From Clostridia bacterium (GTDB lineage: Bacteria; Bacillota; DTU025): a DNA stretch of 64,000 bases. The DNA lies in assembly GCA_034926675.1 (NCBI GenBank), contig JAYFQW010000002.1, positions 1 to 64,000 of the forward strand, written 5' to 3'. The translations under genes and the position numbers were made by a program. Below the pieces are notes generated by a model that was not told the DNA's origin, ran no database searches, and worked only from the letters and a program-made list of their open reading frames with translations. Below, piece after piece: positions 43,135-51,882 of the stretch (position 1 is the stretch's first letter; the number at the start of each line of letters is the position of its first letter).

Positions 43135-45033
43135 TCAAGAAGCGAAATTGACACACAATCCCTCCTGCCTCACTATAACCATGCTCCAGTAATCCAGCCT
43201 TTCGACTGTAAACTCGATGACGCGTCCATGTTCGTGAGGCCTCTCGTGATATGACACAGCCTTCAAGGATGCGTCCTGGAAATCGGGGGAGGCAAGGAGC
43301 ACGTCTTGGATGCCCTCATCCAATAGCCATCTGATCGTCACATTGTGCAGAACTGTAGGCGGCTTCTTGGGCTCGTTCCATCTGGGATCATCCACTCCCA
43401 CAAGGTTAACTAGCTGAAGCAATTTGTACCCGTGACCGTTCCTCACAGTGGCCCACACCTTGCCCGCCTCTCCCCAGGGGCCGTAAGGGTATCCCACCAC
43501 CTCCAGACCCTGATCGGTTCCACCTACTTCAATGCCATGCGTGTCCCGTGCGTCCAAGTCGAACAGGAACTCCTCGTAGCGCACTGCGAACTCCCAGTAG
43601 TTCTTCATTGTCTGCATGAACTCATCACGCAGGCGCACATACTTCGGGTAGTACCCGTCGGTGAGCACCGCATTCCCCTCGCCCAGAACAAGGTGGAACC
43701 CTCCCGACGACATTATGGCGGCAGAAGTCAACCTCAACGCTATCTCTGCCGGCTCATTCGCAACGATCGTCGGATAACTCGCAGCTCCCAGCCTACCATC
43801 GCAGGCGCCGTCGCAGTGGTCAGCAGAAGCTGCCGCCGCAGCGAATGGCCTCATATAGGCTGCAAGGATCACCTGCTTGTGAAATCCAGCCTCCCGACGC
43901 CCACGGAGTACGAGTTCGCGCAGGTCACGGTAGGTATCGTGCGGCGGCCACACTTCAATGTACACTATGTCCTGCGGCGCCGCGGCGACCTCCTGCACAG
44001 GCCAGCTATTCACTGCGTTGAATATCAGTCCTGCATCATCGCCAAGTCGGTCTCTGCACACCTGGATGAAGGGAGCAAGCTCCTGCTCCGTGTGCACGCA
44101 GCGTCCATCGTAGGTGTAGTAGACCTTGGGAAACCCATACTGATCCACGTGAATGCCCTCGAAGCCTAACATGTCTATGGCATTCGCGTATTGCTCGATT
44201 ATGTGGTCTTGCCACGCTGAGCCCCGTGCGATGTCCATGATCCAGATGAAGCCCGCAAGACTGTGCAGCGTTCCGTCCCTCTTGTAGGCGCCCATCTCGG
44301 GGTGTGTATCCAGGAACTCCTGCTCTGCACCGTACATGGCCCCGTAGGCTATTGGGGCAATACCCAGCGACCGAGCCAGTTCAACCTGCCTGCGCACCTG
44401 ACCAAGGTCAAGGATCCTCCCGAGTGGATCGCAGAATACGTTGGACTCAGGGATGAGCTGATGATGTCGGTACATCCAATCGTAGAACTGCACCACATTG
44501 ATGTGTATATCCGCCATACGCTGCCACTTCGCGGGGTCTGGCGCGACGCCGGGGCCGAACTCGCACACGAAGCCATATCTGGGAGCATACCGCCAATGGG
44601 GCGCCACATCGAAACCAGCGCTTACTCGCATGGCCGAGGCACGATCCGTCGATTCGTCGGAAGGCCCGGTCGCGGCTTCTGTGTCCAGCTTCGTCACAAT
44701 CTCCACCCGAAGCCCGAAACCTATTGCCCGGTCGAGTCTGCCTGTGGCGGCAAGGCGCTCCTGTAGCACATGTCCTGGTATTCTAAGCTTCACCGATGAG
44801 GTTTCCGGCTGAAACGCTACGGAGTCCTGGAACACCGTAGTCACCACATCAGTGACAGTAACGCTGAGTACGGCAGAGTCCATGAGTAGATGGCATGCCT
44901 CATCTGTGTCAGCGGCGCGCTCCTCGACAGCGTTCGCACCGGGGCCGGCGGCGCTCAGACGCACCTCTAGCAATACGTCTTCACCTGGATGGTATTGCGC
45001 CTTATTGAAGTGTATCGCATCGATCTTGACCAT
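43135..45033 (-). CDS. Glycoside hydrolase family 66-like (dextranase type), cytoplasmic
   Basis: An N-terminal beta domain (residues 1-130) is followed by a TIM barrel from RYGFVCEFGPG near 160. FEGIHVDQYGFPK near 305 contains the presumed nucleophile Asp and DIVYIEVWPP near 375 the acid Glu, the GH66 arrangement (endo-dextranase and cycloisomaltooligosaccharide glucanotransferase). A C-terminal beta domain ends the 632 residues. There is no signal peptide, so it would act on imported isomalto-oligosaccharides. ATG at 45033 follows GGGGTGAGG and starts 6 bp after the permease stop. Confidence 0.8.
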   Translation of the reverse strand: MVKIDAIHFNKAQYHPGEDVLLEVRLSAAGPGANAVEERAADTDEACHLLMDSAVLSVTVTDVVTTVFQDSVAFQPETSSVKLRIPGHVLQERLAATGRLDRAIGFGLRVEIVTKLDTEAATGPSDESTDRASAMRVSAGFDVAPHWRYAPRYGFVCEFGPGVAPDPAKWQRMADIHINVVQFYDWMYRHHQLIPESNVFCDPLGRILDLGQVRRQVELARSLGIAPIAYGAMYGAEQEFLDTHPEMGAYKRDGTLHSLAGFIWIMDIARGSAWQDHIIEQYANAIDMLGFEGIHVDQYGFPKVYYTYDGRCVHTEQELAPFIQVCRDRLGDDAGLIFNAVNSWPVQEVAAAPQDIVYIEVWPPHDTYRDLRELVLRGRREAGFHKQVILAAYMRPFAAAAASADHCDGACDGRLGAASYPTIVANEPAEIALRLTSAAIMSSGGFHLVLGEGNAVLTDGYYPKYVRLRDEFMQTMKNYWEFAVRYEEFLFDLDARDTHGIEVGGTDQGLEVVGYPYGPWGEAGKVWATVRNGHGYKLLQLVNLVGVDDPRWNEPKKPPTVLHNVTIRWLLDEGIQDVLLASPDFQDASLKAVSYHERPHEHGRVIEFTVERLDYWSMVIVRQEGLCVNFAS

Positions 45034-45038
45034 GGTCC

Positions 45039-45860
45039 TCACCCCTTCAGGGCTCCGGAAGCCAGCCCCTTGATAAACTGCTTCTGGAACAGGATGAACA
45101 CGGCAACCGCAGGTGCGGCCCCGATGGTCGCCGCTGCAGCCATCATGTTCCACCTAGCTCCGTATTGTTGAAAGAACATCGACACGGCGAGGGGAATAGT
45201 CCTTACTGCCGGCTTTTGCAGGAAGAACACGGCCTGCGCGTAGTTGTTCCAGATACCGAGGCCGTTGACTATCACAACTGCGGCCGTTACAGGCTTCAGG
45301 AGAGGGAAGGTGATTCGCCAGAAAGCCGAGAACCACGTGCATCCATCCACGATAGCTGATTCCTCTATCTCTCTGGACATGGACTTGATGAAGTTCGCGT
45401 AAAGGAACACTGAGAAAGGCAGTGCATTTGCCGCCAGAACTAGCGCCATGGCCCACCTCGAGTTGATCCCTCCAATTCGACGCATCAGGGTGTACAGAGG
45501 AACCGTGTTTATGATTCCAGGGATCATCATGGAGAACAGGAATACGTTCAGCACAGCGAGGTGGAACTTGCCGGGGAACCGGGCGATAGCATATCCTGCT
45601 GCCGCCGCGCACACTACCAGCGTGACTAGGGCGCTGGCCGTAATTGCGAGAGAATTCATGATGGCCACGCCCATGCGCGAAAGCTCCCAGGCGCGGGCGA
45701 AGTTGGCGATCTGGAACTCGGGCACAGCGAGGGCTCTTCCACTGGACATGCCCGCAGGCGTGCTCAGGGCAATACGAAGCAGCACAATGAACGGGACCGC
45801 TGATGTGATGCCCATCAGGGCTGCAGCCGCCCTAACGAGCACAGAATTCCTACGTTTCAC
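45039..45860 (-). CDS. Carbohydrate ABC transporter permease (MalG type)
   Basis: 273 residues with six membrane segments and an EAA loop at about residues 175-200 (VDGCTWFSAFWRITFPLLKP). Ends KGLASGALKG, as in most CUT1 MalG proteins. Sandwiched between the partner permease and the GH66 gene, with a 6-bp gap to the latter. No dedicated ATPase gene is present. Confidence 0.93.
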   Translation of the reverse strand: MKRRNSVLVRAAAALMGITSAVPFIVLLRIALSTPAGMSSGRALAVPEFQIANFARAWELSRMGVAIMNSLAITASALVTLVVCAAAAGYAIARFPGKFHLAVLNVFLFSMMIPGIINTVPLYTLMRRIGGINSRWAMALVLAANALPFSVFLYANFIKSMSREIEESAIVDGCTWFSAFWRITFPLLKPVTAAVVIVNGLGIWNNYAQAVFFLQKPAVRTIPLAVSMFFQQYGARWNMMAAAATIGAAPAVAVFILFQKQFIKGLASGALKG

Positions 45861-45877
45861 GTCAAAACCCTCCTGAG

Positions 45878-46792
45878 CTACGCCTCAAATTCCGCGGAGC
45901 GGAAGAACCCAAGTGAGATTAGGACCGGGATGAGCACGATCACGAACAGGACGAGCGCGACTGCAGTTGAGTATCCGGTGAAACTGCCGTAACACATTCT
46001 CATTATGTATATGCTCAAAGACTCAGTGCCGTAGCCCGGCCCTCCTTCTGTGAGCGCCATTATCACATCGAACACTGAAAGCGATCCAATTATGTTAGTG
46101 ATCACGTTGATCTTTACAGACGAGGAGAGCAAAATCGGCAGGACGACGTGGCGGAGTGTTTGGAAGTACCCGGCGCCATCGATGGCGCACGCTTCGATCA
46201 CTTCAGACGAGATGGATTGCAGTCCCGCAAGGTACACCACCATGGTCATACCTACGTACTGCCAAACGTTCACCAGTATCAGCACCACCAAGGCTCCCCG
46301 TGGGCCTGCAAGCCAGTTGCCCCCGGAGAAAGCCGGGTTGACGCTGGTCGCAATCTGCCACAACACACCCCGCTGTGGCTGCAGGATGAAGTACCATATG
46401 TAGCCCATGATCAGCGGGCTGATGATGGCTGGAAGGTAGACTATGGTTCTTACTAGGTTTCTCCCGCGGAACTCGTGATCAAGCACTAGCGCATAGGCCA
46501 GGCCGAACAGGTTGAGCAAAGGAGCGCTTCCCAAGGCGAACAACACGGTAATCAGCACATCGTGTAATGCCCGAGGATCACGAAAGAAGTCAACGAAGTT
46601 CTGAAGACCCACAAAGCTTGCCTTCGATACTCCATTCCAATCAGTAAGGCTGAGCCAAATGCCCCTAGTAAGTGGAAGGATGAAAAAGAATCCGAACAGC
46701 AGTAACGCCGGAACGGCCATGAGTAAGTGCAGGTGCGAGCCTGCCTTTCGCAACATGGCTGGAGCTGACGCAGGTCTTTTCAATTCCCTCAC
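45878..46792 (-). CDS. Carbohydrate ABC transporter permease (MalF type)
   Basis: CUT1 permease with membrane segments from LLMAVPALLLFGFFFILPL on and the EAA loop at about residues 205-230 (EACAIDGAGYFQTLRHVVLPIL). GTG 46792 is the preferred start because a strong stem-loop fills 46830-46869 just upstream; a GTG at 46879 is open in frame but would read through that hairpin, and TTG 46783 or ATG 46756 are alternatives. About 304 residues. Confidence 0.9.
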   Translation of the reverse strand: MRELKRPASAPAMLRKAGSHLHLLMAVPALLLFGFFFILPLTRGIWLSLTDWNGVSKASFVGLQNFVDFFRDPRALHDVLITVLFALGSAPLLNLFGLAYALVLDHEFRGRNLVRTIVYLPAIISPLIMGYIWYFILQPQRGVLWQIATSVNPAFSGGNWLAGPRGALVVLILVNVWQYVGMTMVVYLAGLQSISSEVIEACAIDGAGYFQTLRHVVLPILLSSSVKINVITNIIGSLSVFDVIMALTEGGPGYGTESLSIYIMRMCYGSFTGYSTAVALVLFVIVLIPVLISLGFFRSAEFEA

Positions 46793-46829
46793 CGTCCTGG
46801 GTCGATACTGAGCTGTGCCGGGTTGCACT

Positions 46830-46869
46830 GCGAGGAACGCCCGCGCCAGCCGACGCAGGCATTCCTCGC
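46830..46869 (-). promoter_or_regulatory. Intercistronic stem-loop after the sugar-binding protein gene
   Basis: 12-bp arms GCGAGGAACGCC (46830-46841) and GGCATTCCTCGC (46858-46869), one G-T pair, 16-base loop. It starts 20 bp after the binding-protein stop and has no T-run. Probably protects the upstream mRNA or reduces read-through into the permease genes. Confidence 0.6.
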
Positions 46870-46888
46870 TTGCGGGCACGCATGCTGC

Positions 46889-48163
46889 TTACTTGTTTGC
46901 GGCCTTCCAGGCCTTATCCCAGGCAGCCTTGTAGGCCTTCGCGAACTCGATTGAGGTCCGGTACTTGCCCATATACAGCTCCTGAACCATCCTGCCGGCG
47001 TCGTCTCCCGAGAATCCGGACGGGCCCTCAGTGGTGAACCCGATGTTGATACCGTTCTTGAGTGCTTGCGCCACCGAGTCTTTGATCGGCCCCCAGTCGG
47101 CCTGTACATCAGTAAACGAGCTCGGCGCCTTGAGGAACTCACTGTAAGACTTGAGGTTCTCAGGCCTGAACAGATAGTCTAGGAACTTCTTGGCCTCATC
47201 CTTGTGCTTCGACTCCGCCATTATCAGATAGGCCGAGTCTTCGGCCGCCAGTACCACAGGCTTGGCGCCGTTGACGATGGGCGGATATGGCGAGAAGCCT
47301 ATCTCCTTCATGTCGGGGTTCTTGTCAAGTACTCCGGAGAGCGCCCACATCCCCTGGCTTATCATGGCAGCTTTGCCTGTGGCGAATGCTTCAAGCTGGT
47401 TGTCGTAGGTTGCAGTCAGGAAGTCGCTGTTGAGCAGGCCCTCATTCTTGAGCTCCAGTATCCGACTGGCGAAGATGTCCATTGGGCCGCCTACGGCATC
47501 GAATCTCAGCTTGGAGTCGTCATTGGCGAGGAAGGCCTGTCTCGATCCCATAGCGCCGTACTGCTGCTTGATAACGCCATGAGCCATGAACTCGATGAGA
47601 TGACCCAGCATCCACGATTCTTTTCCACCCATGAACAGCGGCGCGACGCCCGGTCGCTTCTGCTTGATGGTTTTGAGGTTTGCCTTGAACTCCTCCCAGG
47701 TGGTCGCTTCCTTCAGGCCTAGCTCGGCGAAGATGGCCTTGTTATAGAAGAGCCCGGCCATGGTCATATTCGTAGCGATTCGGTACTGTTTGCCAGAACG
47801 GAGATCCGTGCACATATCGCGGATCGCAGGCTGAATGCGCGACCACCATCTCGCCTCATTGGATAAGTCCAGATACTTGCCCATGTCCGCGAATCCCTGG
47901 TCCCACACTGTCGTGATATCCGGCACATCTCCCGAAGCCAGTTTTACCTTAATGACATTGGATGCGTCCTTCTGATACTCCTGCTCAACTACGATCCCTG
48001 GGTTCTCTTTGTTGAACCTCTTGATCAGGTCATCCATCCATTCAACTGTCTCCACTTTGCCGGTGAAGAGCTTAACAGCAGCCCTTTTCTCCGCGCCAAC
48101 AGCCAATGATAGGCCTACGATGAGCAGCACTGCCATAGTGAACGTGGCTATCCTCTTGAGCAT
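46889..48163 (-). CDS. Extracellular sugar-binding protein (ABC, CUT1)
   Basis: Signal peptide at residues 1-24 (MLKRIATFTMAVLLIVGLSL, then AVGA) without lipobox. The mature protein has FNKENPGIVVEQEYQKD near 52 and the SBP_bac_1 pattern LASGDVPDITTVWDQG near 80, ending AWDKAWKAANK. ATG at 48163 follows GGAGGGGGAAGG. About 424 residues. With two permeases and two alpha-glucan hydrolases around it, isomalto-oligosaccharides or similar alpha-glucans are the likely ligand (inference). Confidence 0.92.
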   Translation of the reverse strand: MLKRIATFTMAVLLIVGLSLAVGAEKRAAVKLFTGKVETVEWMDDLIKRFNKENPGIVVEQEYQKDASNVIKVKLASGDVPDITTVWDQGFADMGKYLDLSNEARWWSRIQPAIRDMCTDLRSGKQYRIATNMTMAGLFYNKAIFAELGLKEATTWEEFKANLKTIKQKRPGVAPLFMGGKESWMLGHLIEFMAHGVIKQQYGAMGSRQAFLANDDSKLRFDAVGGPMDIFASRILELKNEGLLNSDFLTATYDNQLEAFATGKAAMISQGMWALSGVLDKNPDMKEIGFSPYPPIVNGAKPVVLAAEDSAYLIMAESKHKDEAKKFLDYLFRPENLKSYSEFLKAPSSFTDVQADWGPIKDSVAQALKNGINIGFTTEGPSGFSGDDAGRMVQELYMGKYRTSIEFAKAYKAAWDKAWKAANK

Positions 48164-48248
48164 CCTTCCCCCTCCTTCTGTGTGTCCAGCCTGCCCCTGT
48201 GCTCGCCGCACCCTGAATGCCTCTTTGCCATCGACCTATCTCCCCGAT

Positions 48249-49433
48249 TCACCTTCTCTCCCCAGGCTCCACCTCCATTGCGCATGACCTGGCTTCGCAA
48301 AGCTCCGCACATAGAACGAGGTACATCGCACTGGACCATAGTAGCGGCGTCGCCACTGGCCCCCAGCGTTTGCACCATGCCGAGTAGTGATCTGGATCGT
48401 TTACGTGGACGTTGATCTGCTCAGGGATTTCGCCAGCTTCATTTGCACAGCTCTCCACCCATTTCAGGATTGGCTCGGCTCGCCTGGGCTCTCCCGCGCG
48501 GCAGTAGTGCCATCCAAGCCAGCACGCAAGCAAAGGCCATTCTCCGCCTCCGTAGTATGTATCCTCGGGGTATCGGTGGACTCCGCCATGGTAGAGCCTG
48601 CGTTCTATCTCCGCGACTGTATTCCTAGCGATCGGGTTGTGGGGATCAACCACGCCAAACGGAACCGTAATCCATAGCAGACTGGCATCGATGCTGTCGT
48701 TGCCGATGGACTTGACGAACCTGCTCGAACACGAATTGTGAGTGCCCACACATCGGCTAAGTATGAAGTCCCGAATGGCACTGGCGGCGCTTCGCACGTC
48801 AGTGCGGTTTAGATACTGGTTGATAGCGGTCAGACCGCCCCATATGCAGGCGAGAGTCGCCGGGTGCACCCGGTCGCCGAATTCCTCCCAGCAATCGTAG
48901 TTGGGCATCTGCCAGCAATGAACGAGGTAGTCTATGGTCACGTCGATTGTCTTTTCCATGTCCGAAACGATGGAATCAGAACCTGTTATTCGGGCATGTT
49001 CAGCAAGGCCCCACAACCACGCTCCATATCCGTCCAGCTGGAAGTTCGTCCACTCATCATCGTTGACTGCACCGTCGAGCGTGTAGCGCGTTGGAGGCAT
49101 CTCCCGATGATCGGGAACGTGACCCGATTTGACCAGCTCAATAATCCTCTCGATACGGCCTGCTTGCGAGAGTATCACACCATGGACCCACCTGTAGAAA
49201 GCCAGCGCAGACTCGTGAGCGCCTGACCTATCCATGGCATAGGCAATGAAAGTGCCGTCCCTGAGCCAGCAGTAACTGTACTGCTCGAAGTTAGGGCAGG
49301 CAACATATGCCCCATTGGGGGACTGATAACGGCGTATGATATCGATGCTCTTCTTCTGCAAGTCCTGCACTACAGATCCCCACTTCCCAGTTGATCGGCA
49401 AGGTTGCCATTTGGTTTCCCGGTAAACTGCCAT
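48249..49433 (-). CDS. GH15-type glucoamylase/glucodextranase catalytic domain
   Basis: An (alpha/alpha)6-barrel glycosidase. YQSPNGAYVACPNFEQYSYC and then WLRDGTFIAYA near residue 45-75 is the GH15 signature; DCWEEFGD near 190 holds the acid Glu and GEIPEQINV near 335 the base Glu, followed by PVATPLLWSSAMYL. No signal peptide, so cytoplasmic. ATG 49433 is used here, with GTG 49373 (site GGGG) as alternative; the predicted promoter at 49438-49466 would make the ATG transcript nearly leaderless. It would release glucose from imported alpha-1,6- or alpha-1,4-linked oligosaccharides. Confidence 0.85.
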   Translation of the reverse strand: MAVYRETKWQPCRSTGKWGSVVQDLQKKSIDIIRRYQSPNGAYVACPNFEQYSYCWLRDGTFIAYAMDRSGAHESALAFYRWVHGVILSQAGRIERIIELVKSGHVPDHREMPPTRYTLDGAVNDDEWTNFQLDGYGAWLWGLAEHARITGSDSIVSDMEKTIDVTIDYLVHCWQMPNYDCWEEFGDRVHPATLACIWGGLTAINQYLNRTDVRSAASAIRDFILSRCVGTHNSCSSRFVKSIGNDSIDASLLWITVPFGVVDPHNPIARNTVAEIERRLYHGGVHRYPEDTYYGGGEWPLLACWLGWHYCRAGEPRRAEPILKWVESCANEAGEIPEQINVHVNDPDHYSAWCKRWGPVATPLLWSSAMYLVLCAELCEARSCAMEVEPGERR

Positions 49434-49437
49434 TCTT

Positions 49438-49466
49438 ACTTTAGCACCGGCTGAAGTCCGTGTCAA
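49438..49466 (-). promoter_or_regulatory. Promoter of the GH15 gene
   Basis: Minus strand TTGACA (49461-49466), 17-bp spacer, TAAAGT (49438-49443). The distance to ATG 49433 is only four bases, so transcription would begin at or next to the ATG unless translation starts further in. Confidence 0.5.
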
Positions 49467-49525
49467 CTCATAGCCCGCAGGCATGCATGAGGTGGACTGG
49501 GCCTGCACGACTTTGAGTTCTTGTT

Positions 49526-49563
49526 GTTTCCAGGTTGACAGTGGAAACCATGCGGTGTAACAT
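49526..49563 (+). promoter_or_regulatory. Promoter and operator of the LacI-type regulator gene
   Basis: TTGACA (49535-49540), 17-bp spacer, TAACAT (49558-49563). An inverted repeat GTTTCCA-N9-TGGAAAC (49526-49532 and 49542-49548) brackets the -35 box. Such half-sites fit LacI-family recognition and suggest autoregulation; the gap also separates the divergent GH15 gene, which may be co-regulated. Confidence 0.5.
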
Positions 49564-49637
49564 GTGGCTGTGATCTCATGCAGGGTGAACTGATGTCCGC
49601 TTGATACACGGCCATCTGGAATCGGAGGAATGACGCG

Positions 49638-50699
49638 ATGTCGGCCACTCTTCGCGATGTAGCACGCAGAGCGGGGGTATCCCACACCACTGTCTCGAAC
49701 GTCTTGAACAATGTTCCAAAAGTTGGGGAAGAAACGCGCAAACGGGTGCTACAGGCCATGGCTGAACTTGAATTCGAGCCTAATCTGGCCGCGAAGAGCT
49801 TGTACACCAAGCGTTCCTACATCGTAGGCTACATGGTTCCCGCCATCACCAACGAGTTCTTCATGAACGTGGCAAGGGGAGCAGAGAGGGTGTTCTATCG
49901 CGAGGATATCGGCCTGTTTCTGTGCGATACAGGACTAGATCCTAAACGCGAAGCTGACTATGTGCGCCGGCTAGTCCGTCACCGAGCAGACGGCATTGTT
50001 GTGAACTACGCTGCAAGCAAAAAGACTATCCGAGACGCAGTTCGAGCCGGAATACCAGTCGTGGCAATTGAGTCGCCAGTGGACGAACCTTCCGCATCCC
50101 TGGTATCCATGGACAACCACAGTTCTGCAATGCTCGGAGTTGAGCACCTGTGTGGACTGGGGCATCGCCGTATCGCAGTGATGTCCCTGGACTTTGAGAG
50201 CAACGTAAATGAGGAGCGTTTGAGAGGATTCCGCAGTGGGCTCAAACTCCACGATATCGAGCCTGTACCTGAACTAGAGGTGTCGCTCGCCACTTCAGAG
50301 AGGGAGAATGGCTACTTCGATTACGGGGCTGAACTCGACAAGAGCCCGGTAACGGCGCATAGGCGGTTCTCCGAGATCGTGGGAGGGCTCATGGCCTCGG
50401 TCAGCCCTCCCACTGCCGTGTTCTGCTTCGACTACCATACTACACTTCTTCTCATTCAGAGCCTCATGAGTCTGGGCCTCACACCTGGACGGCAGGTATC
50501 AGTGGTAGGATTCGACGTCCCGAAGATTGCTTGCGTTCCCCGGGTAACAAGCGTCAACCAACCAGCTCTGGAGATGGGCGCCATCGCGGCGAACTTGCTC
50601 TTAGAGCGCATTAACGATCCCGCGATCCAACCACGCACGGTGCGTCTATCCGCCCAGCTTGAAGTGGGTGAGACCACAGGGCCGCCCTCGGCGCCCTAG
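49638..50699 (+). CDS. LacI-family transcriptional regulator
   Basis: Residues 3-50 are the LacI helix-turn-helix (TLRDVARRAGVSHTTVSNVL) with hinge helix around LAAKSLYTKR, followed by a ribose-binding-like sensor (IVGYMVPAITNEFFMNVARG near 62, VSMDNHSSAMLGVEHLCGLG near 155, VVGFDVPKIACVPRVTSVNQP near 290). 353 residues. ATG at 49638 follows GGAGGAATGACGCG. Divergent from GH15 and the glucan importer, which it probably controls. Confidence 0.94.
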   Translation: MSATLRDVARRAGVSHTTVSNVLNNVPKVGEETRKRVLQAMAELEFEPNLAAKSLYTKRSYIVGYMVPAITNEFFMNVARGAERVFYREDIGLFLCDTGLDPKREADYVRRLVRHRADGIVVNYAASKKTIRDAVRAGIPVVAIESPVDEPSASLVSMDNHSSAMLGVEHLCGLGHRRIAVMSLDFESNVNEERLRGFRSGLKLHDIEPVPELEVSLATSERENGYFDYGAELDKSPVTAHRRFSEIVGGLMASVSPPTAVFCFDYHTTLLLIQSLMSLGLTPGRQVSVVGFDVPKIACVPRVTSVNQPALEMGAIAANLLLERINDPAIQPRTVRLSAQLEVGETTGPPSAP

Positions 50700-50712
50700 C
50701 CTGCGCAGCATG

Positions 50713-50890
50713 TCAAATGCGCTCTTGCGATCCCTCCCGCCCTTGATCCACATGCCCCGTGGAGAATCGACTATCGTTGGCGGCAATCCACACCAACACC
50801 AGTGTGAGCTGCTCCTGCCCTACGTTCACCACATCGTATGGCCCCAGACGCGCCCAGCCAGACACCGCCGCGACGGGGAGCTTTCGCGGC
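50713..50890 (-). other. Gap 50700-51064: possible cupin remnant on the minus strand
   Basis: No intact gene between the LacI and FadR-type regulators. A minus-strand frame contains GPYDVVNVGQEQLTLVLVW, similar to the end of a cupin barrel (PHRVVNTGDEPLxFLVVF), but lacks the metal-binding strands. Treated as unproven remnant. Confidence 0.25.
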
Positions 50891-50982
50891 GAGGTGATCG
50901 AACGCATCATTGTGCTGGTAAGGGCATCCCTCATTTCTTTGATCTTCCAGAAGGAATTCTCCGCACTGCATCGAATCAATGG

Positions 50983-51011
50983 GTCAATGATTCTAACAGT
51001 CAATCATTCTA
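50983..51011 (+). promoter_or_regulatory. Operator-like repeats upstream of the FadR-type regulator gene
   Basis: GTCAATGATTCTA (50983-50995) and GTCAATCATTCTA (50999-51011) are direct repeats with a 16-bp period and one difference; the same bases form the inverted repeat AATGATT-N9-AATCATT (50986-50992, 51002-51008). Centre is about 68 bp upstream of the start codon. Probable binding site of the regulator itself. Confidence 0.45.
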
Positions 51012-51064
51012 CCTTTGCTGAGCGATGCCCCGTCCCTCATTCCATGACAAGAGGTTGGTGTTCT

Positions 51065-51772
51065 ATGAAGCCTGTAAAACGAGTCCGTGCTGGCGATGCC
51101 GTTGCTGACATGCTCTTTTCGGCAATAACAAATGGTGACTACAAACCAGGCGAAAAGCTTCCGCCCGAAAACCAGCTGGCGGCCATGGCCAACGTGAGCA
51201 GAAACGTGCTCCGCGAAGCCGTGCGCCAGCTTGAAGGCCTAGGCCTTCTCACCGTTCGCCAGGGCGACGGCACCTATGTTAACGACATGACAGTCCCTTC
51301 GCTCATAAACAAGGCTGCGGAGTACCTGGTTTTCGGAGACATAAGCCTCATTGATCTAGTGGAAGCGCGTCAGGCACTGGAGGTGAGGGCAGCCAGTTTA
51401 GCTGCTGAAAGGGCCAAGAGCCATGAAATTGACCGACTGCAAGAGCTGGTTGAGGCAATGGAGAGCTCACAAGATTCCAGGAGCGCCTACTTCCAGCTAG
51501 ATCTGGAGTTCCATCGCACCGTAGTCGCTGCAGCGCACAACGTTGTTTTCGCAAGGTTATTTGCAACAGTGCAGCAATCCATAGTTGCACAGTTGGAGCG
51601 GCTCAGCGAAATTGAGGGGATAACTGGGGTGTCCAATGAGTACCATCGGCTGATAACCGACGCAATCGCCGCGCGTGATCCCAAAACCGCAGGTTGCCTC
51701 ATGGATGAACATATAGCCCGTGCGCGCAGGCGGCTGTATGAGGAGACTGCCCGCCGGGCCACGCAACCCTAG
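51065..51772 (+). CDS. GntR-family regulator, FadR/FCD subfamily
   Basis: Winged helix at residues 10-70 (LPPENQLAAMANVSRNVLREA, then GDGTYVND) and an FCD helical domain with the metal-site pattern in QLDLEFHRTVVAAAHN near 140 and NEYHRLITDAI near 185, then MDEHIARARR. ATG at 51065 with AGAGG upstream; the frame is open earlier but there it covers the operator. Same strand as, and 110 bp before, the DctPQM transporter and the acid-sugar dehydratase, which it most likely represses until the sugar acid is present. Confidence 0.93.
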   Translation: MKPVKRVRAGDAVADMLFSAITNGDYKPGEKLPPENQLAAMANVSRNVLREAVRQLEGLGLLTVRQGDGTYVNDMTVPSLINKAAEYLVFGDISLIDLVEARQALEVRAASLAAERAKSHEIDRLQELVEAMESSQDSRSAYFQLDLEFHRTVVAAAHNVVFARLFATVQQSIVAQLERLSEIEGITGVSNEYHRLITDAIAARDPKTAGCLMDEHIARARRRLYEETARRATQP

Positions 51773-51882
51773 GGCGCGGAGAAGGGGGGTGGACTAGCCA
51801 CACAAAAGTAGAGCGCGCAATTGCCTGAGTAGTGCGCCCGACTCGATCCCTAAACCAAACTGAGAAAGAGGATGAAATCTAC

